A DNA stretch of 64,000 nucleotides from Alopecurus myosuroides (Eukaryota; Streptophyta; Magnoliopsida; Poales; Poaceae), in NCBI GenBank assembly GCA_028641055.1, contig CM054061.1:60160974-60224973 (forward strand), written 5' to 3'. The position numbers and the translations under genes are program-made. The notes below the pieces were generated by a model. It did no database searches, was not told the origin of the DNA, and saw nothing but the letters and a program-made list of their open reading frames with translations. This document shows, piece by piece, positions 34,101 through 43,000 of this stretch. The stretch's first letter is position 1, and the number at the start of each line of letters is the position of its first letter.

Positions 34101-34646
34101 CTAGTCATACTCCTGCCTAGGCCTATAGTACATGTACTCGTAGTCGTCGTAGTCGCCGCCGCCGTCGTCGTCACTATCGTCTGACGGTGCTCTGCACTCC
34201 CTCGGAGGATCACGACTCCAGGGCTGGGCCTGAGGGTAGCGCAGGCGAGGGATATCGCCGGCCCTGATGTAGTCCATGACGCTCTGTAGAGTCCGGCCGG
34301 ACCACCATAGCCGACGACCGGCCTCGTGATAGTTCCCAGGAGGCAGACCGTCCTCCTCATACCTGGCGAGCGCCCTCTCACGCCGATTGATGAAGAAGGC
34401 ATCCCAAGTATGCTGGTTATCGGGATGCCAACTGGGATTTCTCCGCTGCTCCGGCGTGAGCTCGTGGTAGTAGTGGTTTGTGATGGCCGCCCGACGCGCC
34501 ACACCTTGAGGAAGAGGAGGGACCGGCACTCCTCCGGCGCTCAGCATCCAACCGGCGGGAACGTTGTAGCCGCACGGGCAGGGGTAGTTCGAGGCGGAAA
34601 GTGCCTCCGCCTGGATGAATGTTAGAGTGGGTACGGTAGAAGCCAT
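34101..34646 (-). CDS. GW-PVPP passenger protein (element C)
   Basis: Open single-exon gene of 181 residues. The start is MASTVPTLTF at 34646, supported by the A copy and by the TATA box 50 bp upstream. Features: CPCGYNVPAGW at residues 21-31, VPVPPLPQG at 37-45, conserved RRNPSWHPDNQHTWDAFF and RLWWSGRTLQSVMDYI segments, Arg/Pro-rich stretch, Ser/Asp run, and a Tyr-rich acidic end (DYDDYEYMYYRPRQEYD). No signal peptide or membrane segment is visible. It differs from the A copy at few positions and has the intact tail. Function unknown. Its spread over three CACTA elements suggests it serves the transposon. It is the best intact representative here. Confidence 0.78.
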   Translation of the reverse strand: MASTVPTLTFIQAEALSASNYPCPCGYNVPAGWMLSAGGVPVPPLPQGVARRAAITNHYYHELTPEQRRNPSWHPDNQHTWDAFFINRRERALARYEEDGLPPGNYHEAGRRLWWSGRTLQSVMDYIRAGDIPRLRYPQAQPWSRDPPRECRAPSDDSDDDGGGDYDDYEYMYYRPRQEYD

Positions 34647-34693
34647 GAGAGAGTGGTGAGTTTGTATGTGTTTATGGCAATGCAGTGGCAATG

Positions 34694-34829
34694 TATACAT
34701 ATATATAGCGAGAAGAAAACATCCCTTTAGTCCCGGTTGGAGGGACCAACCGGGACTAAATGGGTTATGGTTTCATTGGGAAACGGATCATCCCTTTAGT
34801 CCCGGTTGGGGACACCAACCGGGACTAAA
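34694..34829 (-). promoter_or_regulatory. Two palindromes plus TATA, promoter of C GW-PVPP gene
   Basis: On the minus strand, palindromes at 34795-34829 and 34726-34760 (arms TTTAGTCCCGGTTGG) lead to TATATATATG at about 34697-34708, then the ATG at 34646. The layout mirrors 25744-25858 in A. Confidence 0.78.
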
Positions 34830-34849
34830 TGGGAATTAGGGTTTCGTTT

Positions 34850-35390
34850 GGACCAATCAGATAGAATCACACGGATCGTGTGTTTCTTTCAAGCGCTCTT
34901 GAGTCGTTGGATCCGGGTGTGTTTTTTTCGAGCTGTTGTGAGCCGTCCGATCAGGGCTACAGTGTGTTTCCTTCGAGCTGCTGTGAGCCGTTGGATGAGT
35001 TGTTTCTTAACCGTTGGATCAAAACACTAGCTCAACACTTTGTGAGCCAGAGGACCCTATATATATATAGCCCAGCTTCATACACCGGTCAGTTCATCTC
35101 CCAAATACAAAACATCCGGATTCGCCCTCATACGTCCAGTCGTGCATTTGGTATGTATATGCACCCAGTAGCCACGGTCGGGCTGTATGATGGCGATACC
35201 GTCTGTTTTGTTCCACACCCCCTTAAGGTTTGATACATCATATATACTCAATTCATCGAGCAAATACAAAATATCCGGGTTCGACATCATACGTCCTGCC
35301 GTGCATTTGGGTCAGTGTTTAACACATTCATCCCCCTTTAACACATTCATCCATGCATGCTTGGGTCAGTGTTCACTTTGAGCTCGGGTA
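34850..35390. repeat. Inverted copy in C of the A spacer 25130-25740
   Basis: Runs such as ATAGAATCACACGGATCGTG, GAGCCAGAGGACCCTATATA and CACATTCATCCATGCATGCT match the A spacer in reverse orientation. It holds no gene of its own. Confidence 0.85.
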
Positions 35391-35575
35391 GTAATGTGCA
35401 CGGGAACATCATCCGCGACGGCCGAGCACGACAGAACAGAATGTTTACCGCATCCCCCTCGGTGTTCGTTTGTTTTCTCTTTTTAATAAAAGAATTTTTC
35501 CTGTACAAAATAAATAAATAAAAGAATTTGTATTCCGGCGACATTGCGGCGCGCTAACGCGTCTGTTTTCTGTTT
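35391..35575 (+). pseudogene. AP2 passenger remnant in C
   Basis: Short pieces of the AP2 gene 5' end (CGACAGAACAGAATGTTTACC, CATCCCCCTCGG) jump straight to its 3' region (ATTCCGGCGACATTGCGGCG, ACGCGTCTGTTTTCTG). Most of the reading frame is deleted. Orientation shows that the block 34101-35575 is A's block 24240-26407 inverted. Confidence 0.7.
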
Positions 35576-35858
35576 AATGTAATTATTACTAATTTTAAAA
35601 CAATATAAGATATTTATATTTAAATTAAGTGCAAATAGTGAAATAGTTAATAGTTTAAATAGTTAGAATAATTATTTAGGTAAACAGAAAACGGATTTGA
35701 ATTATTTACGCAATTTCAAACAATTTTAATGTTGTAATTTTTTCGTAATTTGAAAGTATGTAGAAGTTATTCACTTACATATTTAAGATATTCAAAATTT
35801 GGCGCTAAAACAATTGGCGCGCCGGCCCACTGGTTCTGGCGCGGGCGACCAGCCGGGC

Positions 35859-35951
35859 CTTTCGTCCCGGTTGTTGCCACCAACCGGGACGGAAGGGTCT
35901 TTCGTCCCGGTTGTTGGCACCAACCGGGACGAAAGGGTCATAGGATATAAA
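35859..35951 (+). promoter_or_regulatory. Internal array and TATA box, promoter of C TnpA remnant
   Basis: Two units of CTTTCGTCCCGGTTGTTG ... CAACCGGGACGAAAGG (35859-35896 and 35899-35936), then GATATAAAC (35944-35951). Confidence 0.8.
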
Positions 35952-36189
35952 CACGTCACCGCTCCCCTCAGTTCCGAGCGAGCGCAGGGACGAAATCGAC
36001 GCCGCCAGGCTGCCCATTTTTTCCGTCCCCCCGCGCCGCCCCTCACCCCGTCGGCATCCGCGCCGCCCCCCCTCGCCCCGTCGGCATCCTCCTCTGTGGC
36101 GCCGCTCCCGACTCCGTCGAGCGCACCCACCCCCCCCTCGGCCCCCCCTACGCGCCCTCTCCCGTTCGCCTCGGCCGCGCGCCGCCCTC

Positions 36190-36345
36190 TAGGTCCCGTC
36201 GCTGCCCCGCGCCGCTGCCCCGCGCCGCCCCTCGATCCCGTCGCTGCCCCGCGCCGCCCCTCGATCCCGTCGCTGCCCCGCGCCATCCCTCGATCCCGTC
36301 GCTGCCCCGCGTCATCCTCCACCGCCCCGCGCCGCCGGCCCGCCG
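36190..36345 (+). repeat. 29-bp GC-rich tandem repeat in leader exon
   Basis: About four copies of GTCGCTGCCCCGCGCCGCCC plus CTCGATCCC, in the presumed 5' UTR exon of the C TnpA gene, which ends at a donor-like GAGGTAAAAG near 36371. The open frames across it are not convincing proteins. Confidence 0.8.
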
Positions 36346-36805
36346 CTGCCCCGCGCCGCTGCCCCAAGAGGAGGTAAAAGGCCTGCCTCCATCTCACCCT
36401 AACCTGGGGCCTTTTTTGTTTTTCTTCCTTTTTTTTACTTAATTACTGTTTTTTATTATTGTTAGAATTATTAGTTTACAAATGTTAGAAATTTTAGTTT
36501 ATGAATGTTAGAAATTTTAGATTAGACTTATTTACTTTAAATTTGTTTAGAATTGATATAAAAAATTTAAGAATGTTAGAGCATGTCTAACAGACCCCCT
36601 ATATGGCCCAAACCCGTATAATAACCGCTGATATACGGGTTTGGGCTATACCCGTCCATCTAGCAGACCCCGTAAATGGACCACCCCGAACGATTTTTTA
36701 CAAGTTTGGGTAGGGGGCGGCCCGTCGACCCCTACATGTGCGGGTCGGGAGGGAATATAGAGGGCCAACCCTCTACCTCGTGCGAGCTAGGGCGCGCTGA
36801 AGATC

Positions 36806-37176
36806 TTTTGAGAGTATGGACAGAGTTTACTTTGTCTAGAAATAACAACAGCAATTAAAATTCAGATATGAAGAGGCATCCCTGATGCCCCTGTTAGAAG
36901 AGAGCAAATCAACACTAAAATGAAGAAAACAGATATTGCTGCTGTATGAATGTGTCGAAGAAGCAAAGACAGGACCAAAGGTTACCAAATTTGCTGGTAA
37001 CCTTTGGTCCTGTCTTTGCTTATTCAACACATTCATACAGCAGCAATATCTGTTTTCTTCGTTTTAGTGTTGCTTTGCTCTCCTCTAACACGGGCATTAG
37101 GGATGCTTCTTCATATCTGAATTTTAATTGCTGTTGTTATTTCTAGACAAAGAAAACTCTGTCCATACTCTCAAAA
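36806..37176. repeat. 370-bp hairpin, arms about 180 bp
   Basis: The left arm (GAGAGTATGGACAGAGTTTA ... GGACCAAAGGTTACC) and the right arm (GGTAACCTTTGGTCC ... CTCTGTCCATACTCTC) are about 93-95% complementary by eye, with the centre near 36990. Confidence 0.92.
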
Positions 37177-37242
37177 TATCAGCTGCCATGAGGGTGCCCA
37201 AGTCATGGATATGCAAAATTTCCAAAACCCTGTTTTGTGAGG

Positions 37243-37356
37243 GGCCAAAAGCTCGTGCGAGCTAGCAGACCCCCTACCCCCACCCCGTAAAACAGAGAAT
37301 ATTCTGTTTTACGGGGTGGGGGTAGGGGGTCTGCTAGCTCGCACGAGTTTTTGGCC
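37243..37356. repeat. 114-bp almost perfect palindrome
   Basis: Arms run from GGCCAAAAGCTCGTGCGAGC to CCCCGTAAAACAG around an AGAATATTCT centre. I see only one arm mismatch. Confidence 0.95.
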
Positions 37357-37730
37357 GGTGAAATGTGTATACAGGGCACTCTACACGCGTTTTAGGGGGC
37401 GAAAACATAAGGGGTCCGTTAGACATGCTCTTAGAAATTTTAGATTAGACTTAGCAATTTTAGATTTGTACGTTTAGAATTGATATAGGAAATTTAAGAA
37501 TGTTAGAATTATTAGTTATTAGACTGACCAATTTTAGATTCGTACGTTTAGAATTGATATAGGATATTGAAGAATGTTAAAATTATTAATTATGAATGTT
37601 AGAAAATCTAATTAAGATAGTGTTATAAATTTAAGAATGCTAGAAATGTTATCGTATGTTTAAATATTATTATGCATAAGCAATTTTAATGAATTGGATC
37701 TGAAATATATACTTACTCTTTTTGTATAGT

Positions 37731-38473
37731 ATGGAGCCAAGAGACGAAGATGCCGAAAATATGATCGAGGGTTTAATCCGCGGGCCCGACGTAGAGCCCG
37801 ATGTGAGCCAGTGGATGAACGACTCCGGTGAGGGAGATCCGGTGCTCACCCAGGGAGACGACTCCGATGAGGGAGAAGCCGACGGCTCCGATATGGGAGC
37901 AGCCGACGGCTCCGGTGGAACCATACAAATTACAAACACCGGCTCCGAGGTGCATATATATATATATGTTAATTAATGAAGCATCCGTTGTCTATATACA
38001 TGTATTAACAGTCTTTATATTTTTAGCCATCCGGTTCAAATATATCAACCGGAAAAAAGACTAAACGAGGCGCAACAAAGAAATTGAAAGATACAGAAAG
38101 ATACAGGATCGACACGATCACAGCAGACGGCGCACCCGAGCTTCCCGCTGATGTTTCCCAAAAATTTGTGAAGCAATGCGGAGTGCTAGTTAGAGATCAC
38201 ATCCCGATCACTGTTAATGAGTGGAATGAGCCAAAAGATCCGCGGAAACAAGGAATTTCATATGTCGGCAAAATAGCCAAAGATCATCTTTTCTCAAAGA
38301 TTTTGGCTAATTTCAACTTACCCGTGCCGGAGGTGGACGAGAATGAAGCGGATGTGACTGAGGCCGATGTTACTAAAATGAAACATGAGATACGGCAATT
38401 CAGGAGGAAATTGCGGGCTTCTTAGATGCAGAGGTCATAAACGTACATGGAGAGTACCATGCCTCCGGTTGGA
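37731..38473 (+). pseudogene. TnpA-Ulp1 gene of C, collapsed by internal deletion
   Basis: Exon 1 (37731-37949, ATG directly after acceptor TTTGTATAG) is an acidic N-terminus rich in Asp/Glu with a repeated GDDSDEGEADGSD motif. Exon 2 starts at 38027 (acceptor TATTTTTAG) and matches the A TnpA N-terminal domain (TKRGATKKLKDTERYRID; QCGVLVRDHIPITVNEWNEP). Near 38385-38395 the sequence jumps, in another frame, to the last 25 codons of the Ulp1 domain (IQEEIAGFL, NVHGEYHASGWN), ending in TAA at about 38473. Everything between is deleted. The shifted frame stops at 38425. At most a short N-terminal TnpA fragment of about 205 aa could be made. Confidence 0.8.
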
Positions 38474-38739
38474 ACTAAGTTTGATTTTGTAATACACTCC
38501 ATCGGTCATGTAATATGATCGATATACTTTGCTTCTGTAATATAAGAGTTTCTTATTCTGCTTTATATACTTATTCACTCGTGCGATCCGGGGGCTCGGT
38601 GGAGGGTACACCGAGGCTCCTCTCTTCTCGAGGTCCGGGGAGGGGCCGCCAGGAGGTCTCGGGGACCAAAAAAACGGAAATTGTAAAGCCCTGCCGCGGC
38701 AGAGAAAAGGGCAAAAGCCCTGCCGCGGCAGAAGGGGCA

Positions 38740-38947
38740 TGCATCCCGGGTCGTATTCAGAACCGGGACTAATAGCCCTGGCCAGGTTCCAGCGCTCGGG
38801 CCACGTGGTCAGCCCCATTTGTCCCGGGTCCTGCCACAACCGGGACCAATGGGGAGGGGTATTTGTCCCGGATGCCCCGTCCCGGTTGCACAACCGGGAC
38901 AAAAGGGGGCCTACGAACCGGGACTAAAGCCCCTGTTTCCACTAGTG
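38740..38947. repeat. Right subterminal region and terminus of C
   Basis: Units GGGACTAATAGCC, CCCGGGTCCTGCC/ACCGGGACCAATGG and CCCGGTTGCACAACCGGGAC, ending in TGTTTCCACTAGTG. Confidence 0.88.
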
Positions 38948-38950
38948 CCG

Positions 38951-39011
38951 GTTGCGCGGCCGGGACTACTGGCCCTGGCGAACCGGGACTATAGGCCTAT
39001 TTTCTACCAGT
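38951..39011. repeat. Right terminus of element A
   Basis: GGTTGCGCGGCCGGGACTAC and CGAACCGGGACTATAGG, then TTTTCTACCAGTG at 38999-39011, then TTA. It is the continuation of 32615-32763 across element C. Confidence 0.85.
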
Positions 39012-39310
39012 GTTATCTTTAGTGAGAATGACTTTATGCTAAAGAAACCACACGAAAATTTTAATCTTTAATGGAACTTTTAGCTTCCACAAATATTTAC
39101 GTAAGAAGGGTGTGTGTCCATGCATATAATCATCATACATAGACTTCACTGTGAACAAACCATTGTTTGTCAACTGCCAATTGAATCTATCCTCTTCATC
39201 TGTTAGAGAAACACTCATAAGTCTTTCAACTAATTTTTTCCAGGACTCCCACTTGTTTCCTGTCAAACTTCTCCTGAACTCAATTTGTAAAGGGTTGTGT
39301 GACAACACTT
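39012..39310 (-). pseudogene. LINE fragment (zf-RVT domain), interrupted by element A
   Basis: Minus-strand reading matches the region just before and in the reverse-transcriptase zinc-binding domain of plant L1-type LINEs: FRRSLTGNKW, then WQLTNNGLFTVKSMY and LWKLKVPLKIKIFVWFL. A TAG follows at 39039, after which HKVILTKDN continues the family pattern up to 39012. The intact relative in this window (58265-59617) has the same order with different residues. The match reaches the very edge of element A, so A jumped into this LINE and the rest of it lies beyond the left side of the window. Confidence 0.8.
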
Positions 39311-39768
39311 GTTCTGGAAGAACATATATGGCAAAACATTTGAGAAAAGGGGTAGAAGAGATGTTCTGGAAGCATTGTAACTAAATGTTTTCTTGACTTA
39401 GTAGAGCACGCATGGTGTTTAACGCTATGAAGAGAGCCTTGACGACGTTAAGTGGGCTCCTCGATCCAATGATGTGCAATATAAAAAAAAAGACAGGTTT
39501 CTACCGCTCTGCCAATGAAAATGGAGTGATAGGTGGACGTGTGTGTATAATACTGCAGAAGCACAGCTTCGACTGTACGTTGCTGAGCCCAGGCAGATCT
39601 ATTTTAAAATGGGAGCAAAGCCTGATACACAAAGCTTACTTTATTGCAAGGTTTTCGTTGCTGAAACCAGGTAGATACATATATATCACGGTTTCAGTCC
39701 TGCCAGGGGCGCACATCCCGCTTCTCACTGGTCCAGGCGATCTAAGTAAGATGCACGCAGGCAGAGAT
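39311..39768. other. Unassigned sequence
   Basis: No motif, repeat or convincing gene recognised between the LINE fragment and the Copia element. The 129-codon frame at 39412-39801 has no recognisable domain and runs into the LTR. Confidence 0.4.
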
Positions 39769-39773
39769 CAGGT

Positions 39774-39994
39774 TGTGAGAGCTCGAGGCTCTTTGTGTTA
39801 ACGATACCCTTTGTCTCGGGATCGGTTCCGTGTTAATATAGTGGCCAAAGGCGGCTAGGATTACATCGGATAGTTACAACAAGAAGAGAGAAGGAAGGGA
39901 TACGAACTGATCTTTATAAACAGATAGATGGTTCGATACATGAGATAAGAACAACAATGCGCTGTACCCATATCCTTCTAGAAGATATTTGACA
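39774..39994 (-). repeat. Copia 3' LTR
   Basis: 221 bp, flanked outside by CAGGT. The polypurine tract abuts it at 39995-40003. Confidence 0.95.
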
Positions 39995-40009
39995 CCCCTC
40001 CTCAATCTC

Positions 40010-43000
40010 AACCTTTCCCAAGATTGAGATTGTACTTAAATGCCTCAAGTTGTCGAGGAGCAAGGGGTTTTGTAAAACCATCCGCCACCTAGTCTTGTGA
40101 TGAAATAAATCTGATCTCAAGCTTTTTGTTGGCAACTCTCTCCTGAACAAAATGAAAGTCTATTTCAATGTGCTTTGTTCTTGCATGAAAATGGGGTTAG
40201 TGGAAAGATATGTAGCTCCCATGTTATCACACCACAGACATGGGATTTGTTTTATTTCAATCCCCAGTTCTCCAAGTAGAGATTCTACCGAGATGATTTC
40301 TGATGTGGCATTTGCTAGAGCTTTGTATTCTGCCTCTGTACTTGATCTAGATACAGTTGCCTGTTTCCTGGCACTCCATGAGATTAAGTTAGGACCAAAA
40401 TAAACTGCAAATCCTCCAGTTGATCTTCTATCATCTACACAACCTGCCCAATCAGCATCTGAAAAAGCACTGACTAAAGTAGATGAAGATTTCTTGAAGG
40501 TTAAACCTATATTGGAGGTCCCCTTAATATATCTCAAAATTCTTTTGACTGTTGTCCAATGAACAGTGGTTGGTGCATGTAAGTATTGACAGACTTTATT
40601 AACTGAAAATGCAATATCTGGTCTTGTAAGTGTTAAATATTGTAATGCACAAACAATACTTCTGTACCTTGTTACATCATCTGGTCCAAGTATATCTCCT
40701 TATGCTGCTGACATTTTTTCAGAAGCTAGAAGTGGTGTTGGAGCTATCTTGCAATCTTTCAAGCCAACACGAGTCAACAAATCCAAGGCATATTTTTCTT
40801 GGGTTAGTGAAATACCATCATCAGTTTTCTTGACTTCAATATCCAGAAAATAATGTAAATCACCAAGATCCTTTAGTGCAAAAGTTCTACTCAAGTCATG
40901 CAGTAGTGCAGTAATGGCCTTGCTTGAGGAGCTAGTGACTATGATATCATCTACATATACCAATACAAAGATGGTAATACCAGACTTATTGTAAATAAAT
41001 AATGAGGTATCAGCCTTGGATGGAAGGAAACCAAATGCTTGAAGTTTTGAGATTAGTTTGGCAAACCATGCTCTTGGAGCTTGCTTGAGACCATATAATG
41101 ATTTATCCAATTTACACACATGATGAGGTGTATTAGGATTTTCATACCTAGGTGGTTGCTTCATGAACACTTCCTCTTCCAGAACACCATGAAGAAACGT
41201 GTTCTTCACATCTAATTGCCTTAGGCTCCATCCTCTTGAAACTGAAACAGCTAGAACAAGTCTAATAGTAGCAGATTTAACAACTGGACTAAAAGTGTCC
41301 TCATAATCTATTCCATACCTTTGTTTAAATCCCTTTGCTACTAATCTAGCTTTGTACCTATCAATAGTTCCATCAGCTTTTCTTTTAATCCTATAGACCC
41401 ATTTACAATCTATGAGATTTATTCCTTGCCTATGTGGTACTAGATGCCAAGTTTTATTTGCTATCAAGGCATTATACTCATCATCCATAGCATTTTTCCA
41501 ATTTGGATTATTTAATGCTATTTGGAAGGTTTTAGGTTCCTCAGCACATGCAGATAAACTGTATCTAATTATGCTATTAGTTGTTTTCTTTCTACGAGTA
41601 TCATATTTTATAGTGCCATCGGTAAACTCTTTTTCTTTTCTTTTACCAGTTTGCAGCCGGGTCCGATGAACCACCGCAGGATTACCTGCAGCTTCGCTCG
41701 ACGTAGAGGATCCTAGTCGCGTATGTACGTCAGCGCCTGCAGATCCGCTCGGTGTAGGAGATCCTGGACGCGCATGTGCGTCCGTGCGATGCACGCTCGG
41801 CTGGGAGAATCCACCTCAGGATTGGCCACCCCTTGTGGCCCCTTTCCACCTGGTCGGGAGCCCGCGCGAGGGAGCCACAGAGACCAAGGTCCCACGCGGT
41901 CGGGGTGGCCCACTGGAGCCCTGCGACGCGTCAGACGCACCGGATGTGGGAGCGCGTGCCTCTTCGGTCGATGAAGAGGCGGAGGTGGACGTGGCGCTCG
42001 CCTGTTGGCTGATGGCGCCCTGCGGTGCACGCTGCTCCGACCGAGTGACAGGTGATGAGGACGAGGCAGATTCGCTGGCAGACAGCGATCCCGATGCGGA
42101 ATGTTCCGAGATCTCCTGGGAATCATCCTCGGATCCCGTGCGCTGATTGTCTTCTAGCGCTGAATCTTGGACGTGTCTGATTTCAACAGTTTGAGCACCA
42201 AATTGCTCCAAAATTTCTCCTACAGTCTGATGTGACATCTGAGAAGCATTAAGAGGTATAGAACTTTGAACATTAGGTGTTAGATCAATACATTGTTGCC
42301 CCCCATGAGCTAAGACCGATGGAGTTTGGAGATATTCTGGTAAGAGAAGGATTTCTTTCCGGAGTAAGGCTCCTGCATTTGGATGAAGTTTAGAGAAAGG
42401 AAAAACTGCCTCATCAAAGACCACATCTCTATAAATGTAGACACGACCAGAAGTGATGTCAATGCATTTTACTCCTTTGTGCATATTACTATAGCATAGG
42501 AAAACACATTGTTTTGAACGGAAGGCCAATTTATTTTTGTTATATGGACGAAGGTTGGGGCAGCATGCACAACTAAATACACGTAGAGATGAAAAATCTA
42601 GATCTTCCTTAAGGAGTCGTGTCATGGGAATTTCATGATCAATGGCTGAAGAAGGAAGCATATTGATCAAGTGAGTGGCAGTTAAAAAAGCTTCATCCCA
42701 AAACTTTAATGCCATAGATGCATTAGCTAGGAAAGCAAGTCCAACCTCTACAATGTGGCGGTGCTTGCGCTCTGCGGACCCATTATATTGATGTGCATGT
42801 GGACAAGAGACATGGTGAGAGATCCCTATTCTTTGAAAGAAAGGATTTAATTTTTCATACTCACCACACCAATCCGTTTTCATAGCTAAGATTTTCTTGT
42901 CAAATTTTCGTTCAAAGAGATTTTGGAAATTCTGAAAGACTTGGAACACTTCAGATTTCTTTTTAAGGAGATAAATCCACGAGAATTTGCTAAAGTCATC

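Larger units (their letters stand above)
36579..37430. mobile_element. Tourist-like (PIF/Harbinger) MITE with two large hairpins
   Basis: Ends GAGCATGTCTAACAGACCCC and, inverted, GAGCATGTCTAACGGACCCC; TSD TTA at 36576-36578 and 37431-37433. It lies in the 5' intron of the C TnpA gene. Interior carries one hairpin with arms of about 180 bp and a second 114-bp palindrome. Confidence 0.88.
32767..38947 (+). mobile_element. CACTA element C (non-autonomous, 6.2 kb)
   Basis: Termini CACTAGTGGAAACA at 32767 and its complement ending at 38947, shared with element D. Flanks are CCA (32764-32766) and CCG (38948-38950). The outer sequence rejoins as TAGTCCCGGTTGCGCGG, which is A's subterminal unit, so C sits inside A and the left TSD has probably changed from CCG to CCA. 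Contents: AP2 gene, GW-PVPP gene, AP2 remnant, promoter array, hairpin MITE, and a TnpA gene collapsed by deletion. There is no TNP2, so it needs a transposase from a relative such as D. Confidence 0.9.
1..39011 (+). mobile_element. CACTA element A (left end outside window)
   Basis: Class II CACTA (En/Spm) transposon. Only its right terminus is in the window: the sequence ends TTTTCTACCAGTG at 39011, the reverse complement of a CACTGGTAGAAAA terminus. The 3-bp flank is TTA, and the left copy is off the window. Its gene order is TNP2 transposase (1-588 and 23655-24040), AP2-domain pseudogene, GW-PVPP passenger gene, repeat array, then TnpA-Ulp1 gene. It is broken by three later insertions: element B at 589-23651, a MITE at 30959-31333 and element C at 32767-38947. 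No CACTA terminus lies between 24041 and 26700. That, plus the shared gene order with B, is why I treat it as one element; this is inference. Confidence 0.75.

Noticed and set aside
35799..36397. Frames of about 190-200 codons on both strands in element C
   Set aside because: Low-complexity GC-rich leader with 29-bp tandem repeats between a TATA box and a splice donor; the two strands are equally open.
38948..39011. Right end of C placed at 39011 instead of 38947
   Set aside because: The 38947 end matches C's left terminus exactly; 38951-39011 continues A's subterminal units interrupted at 32763.
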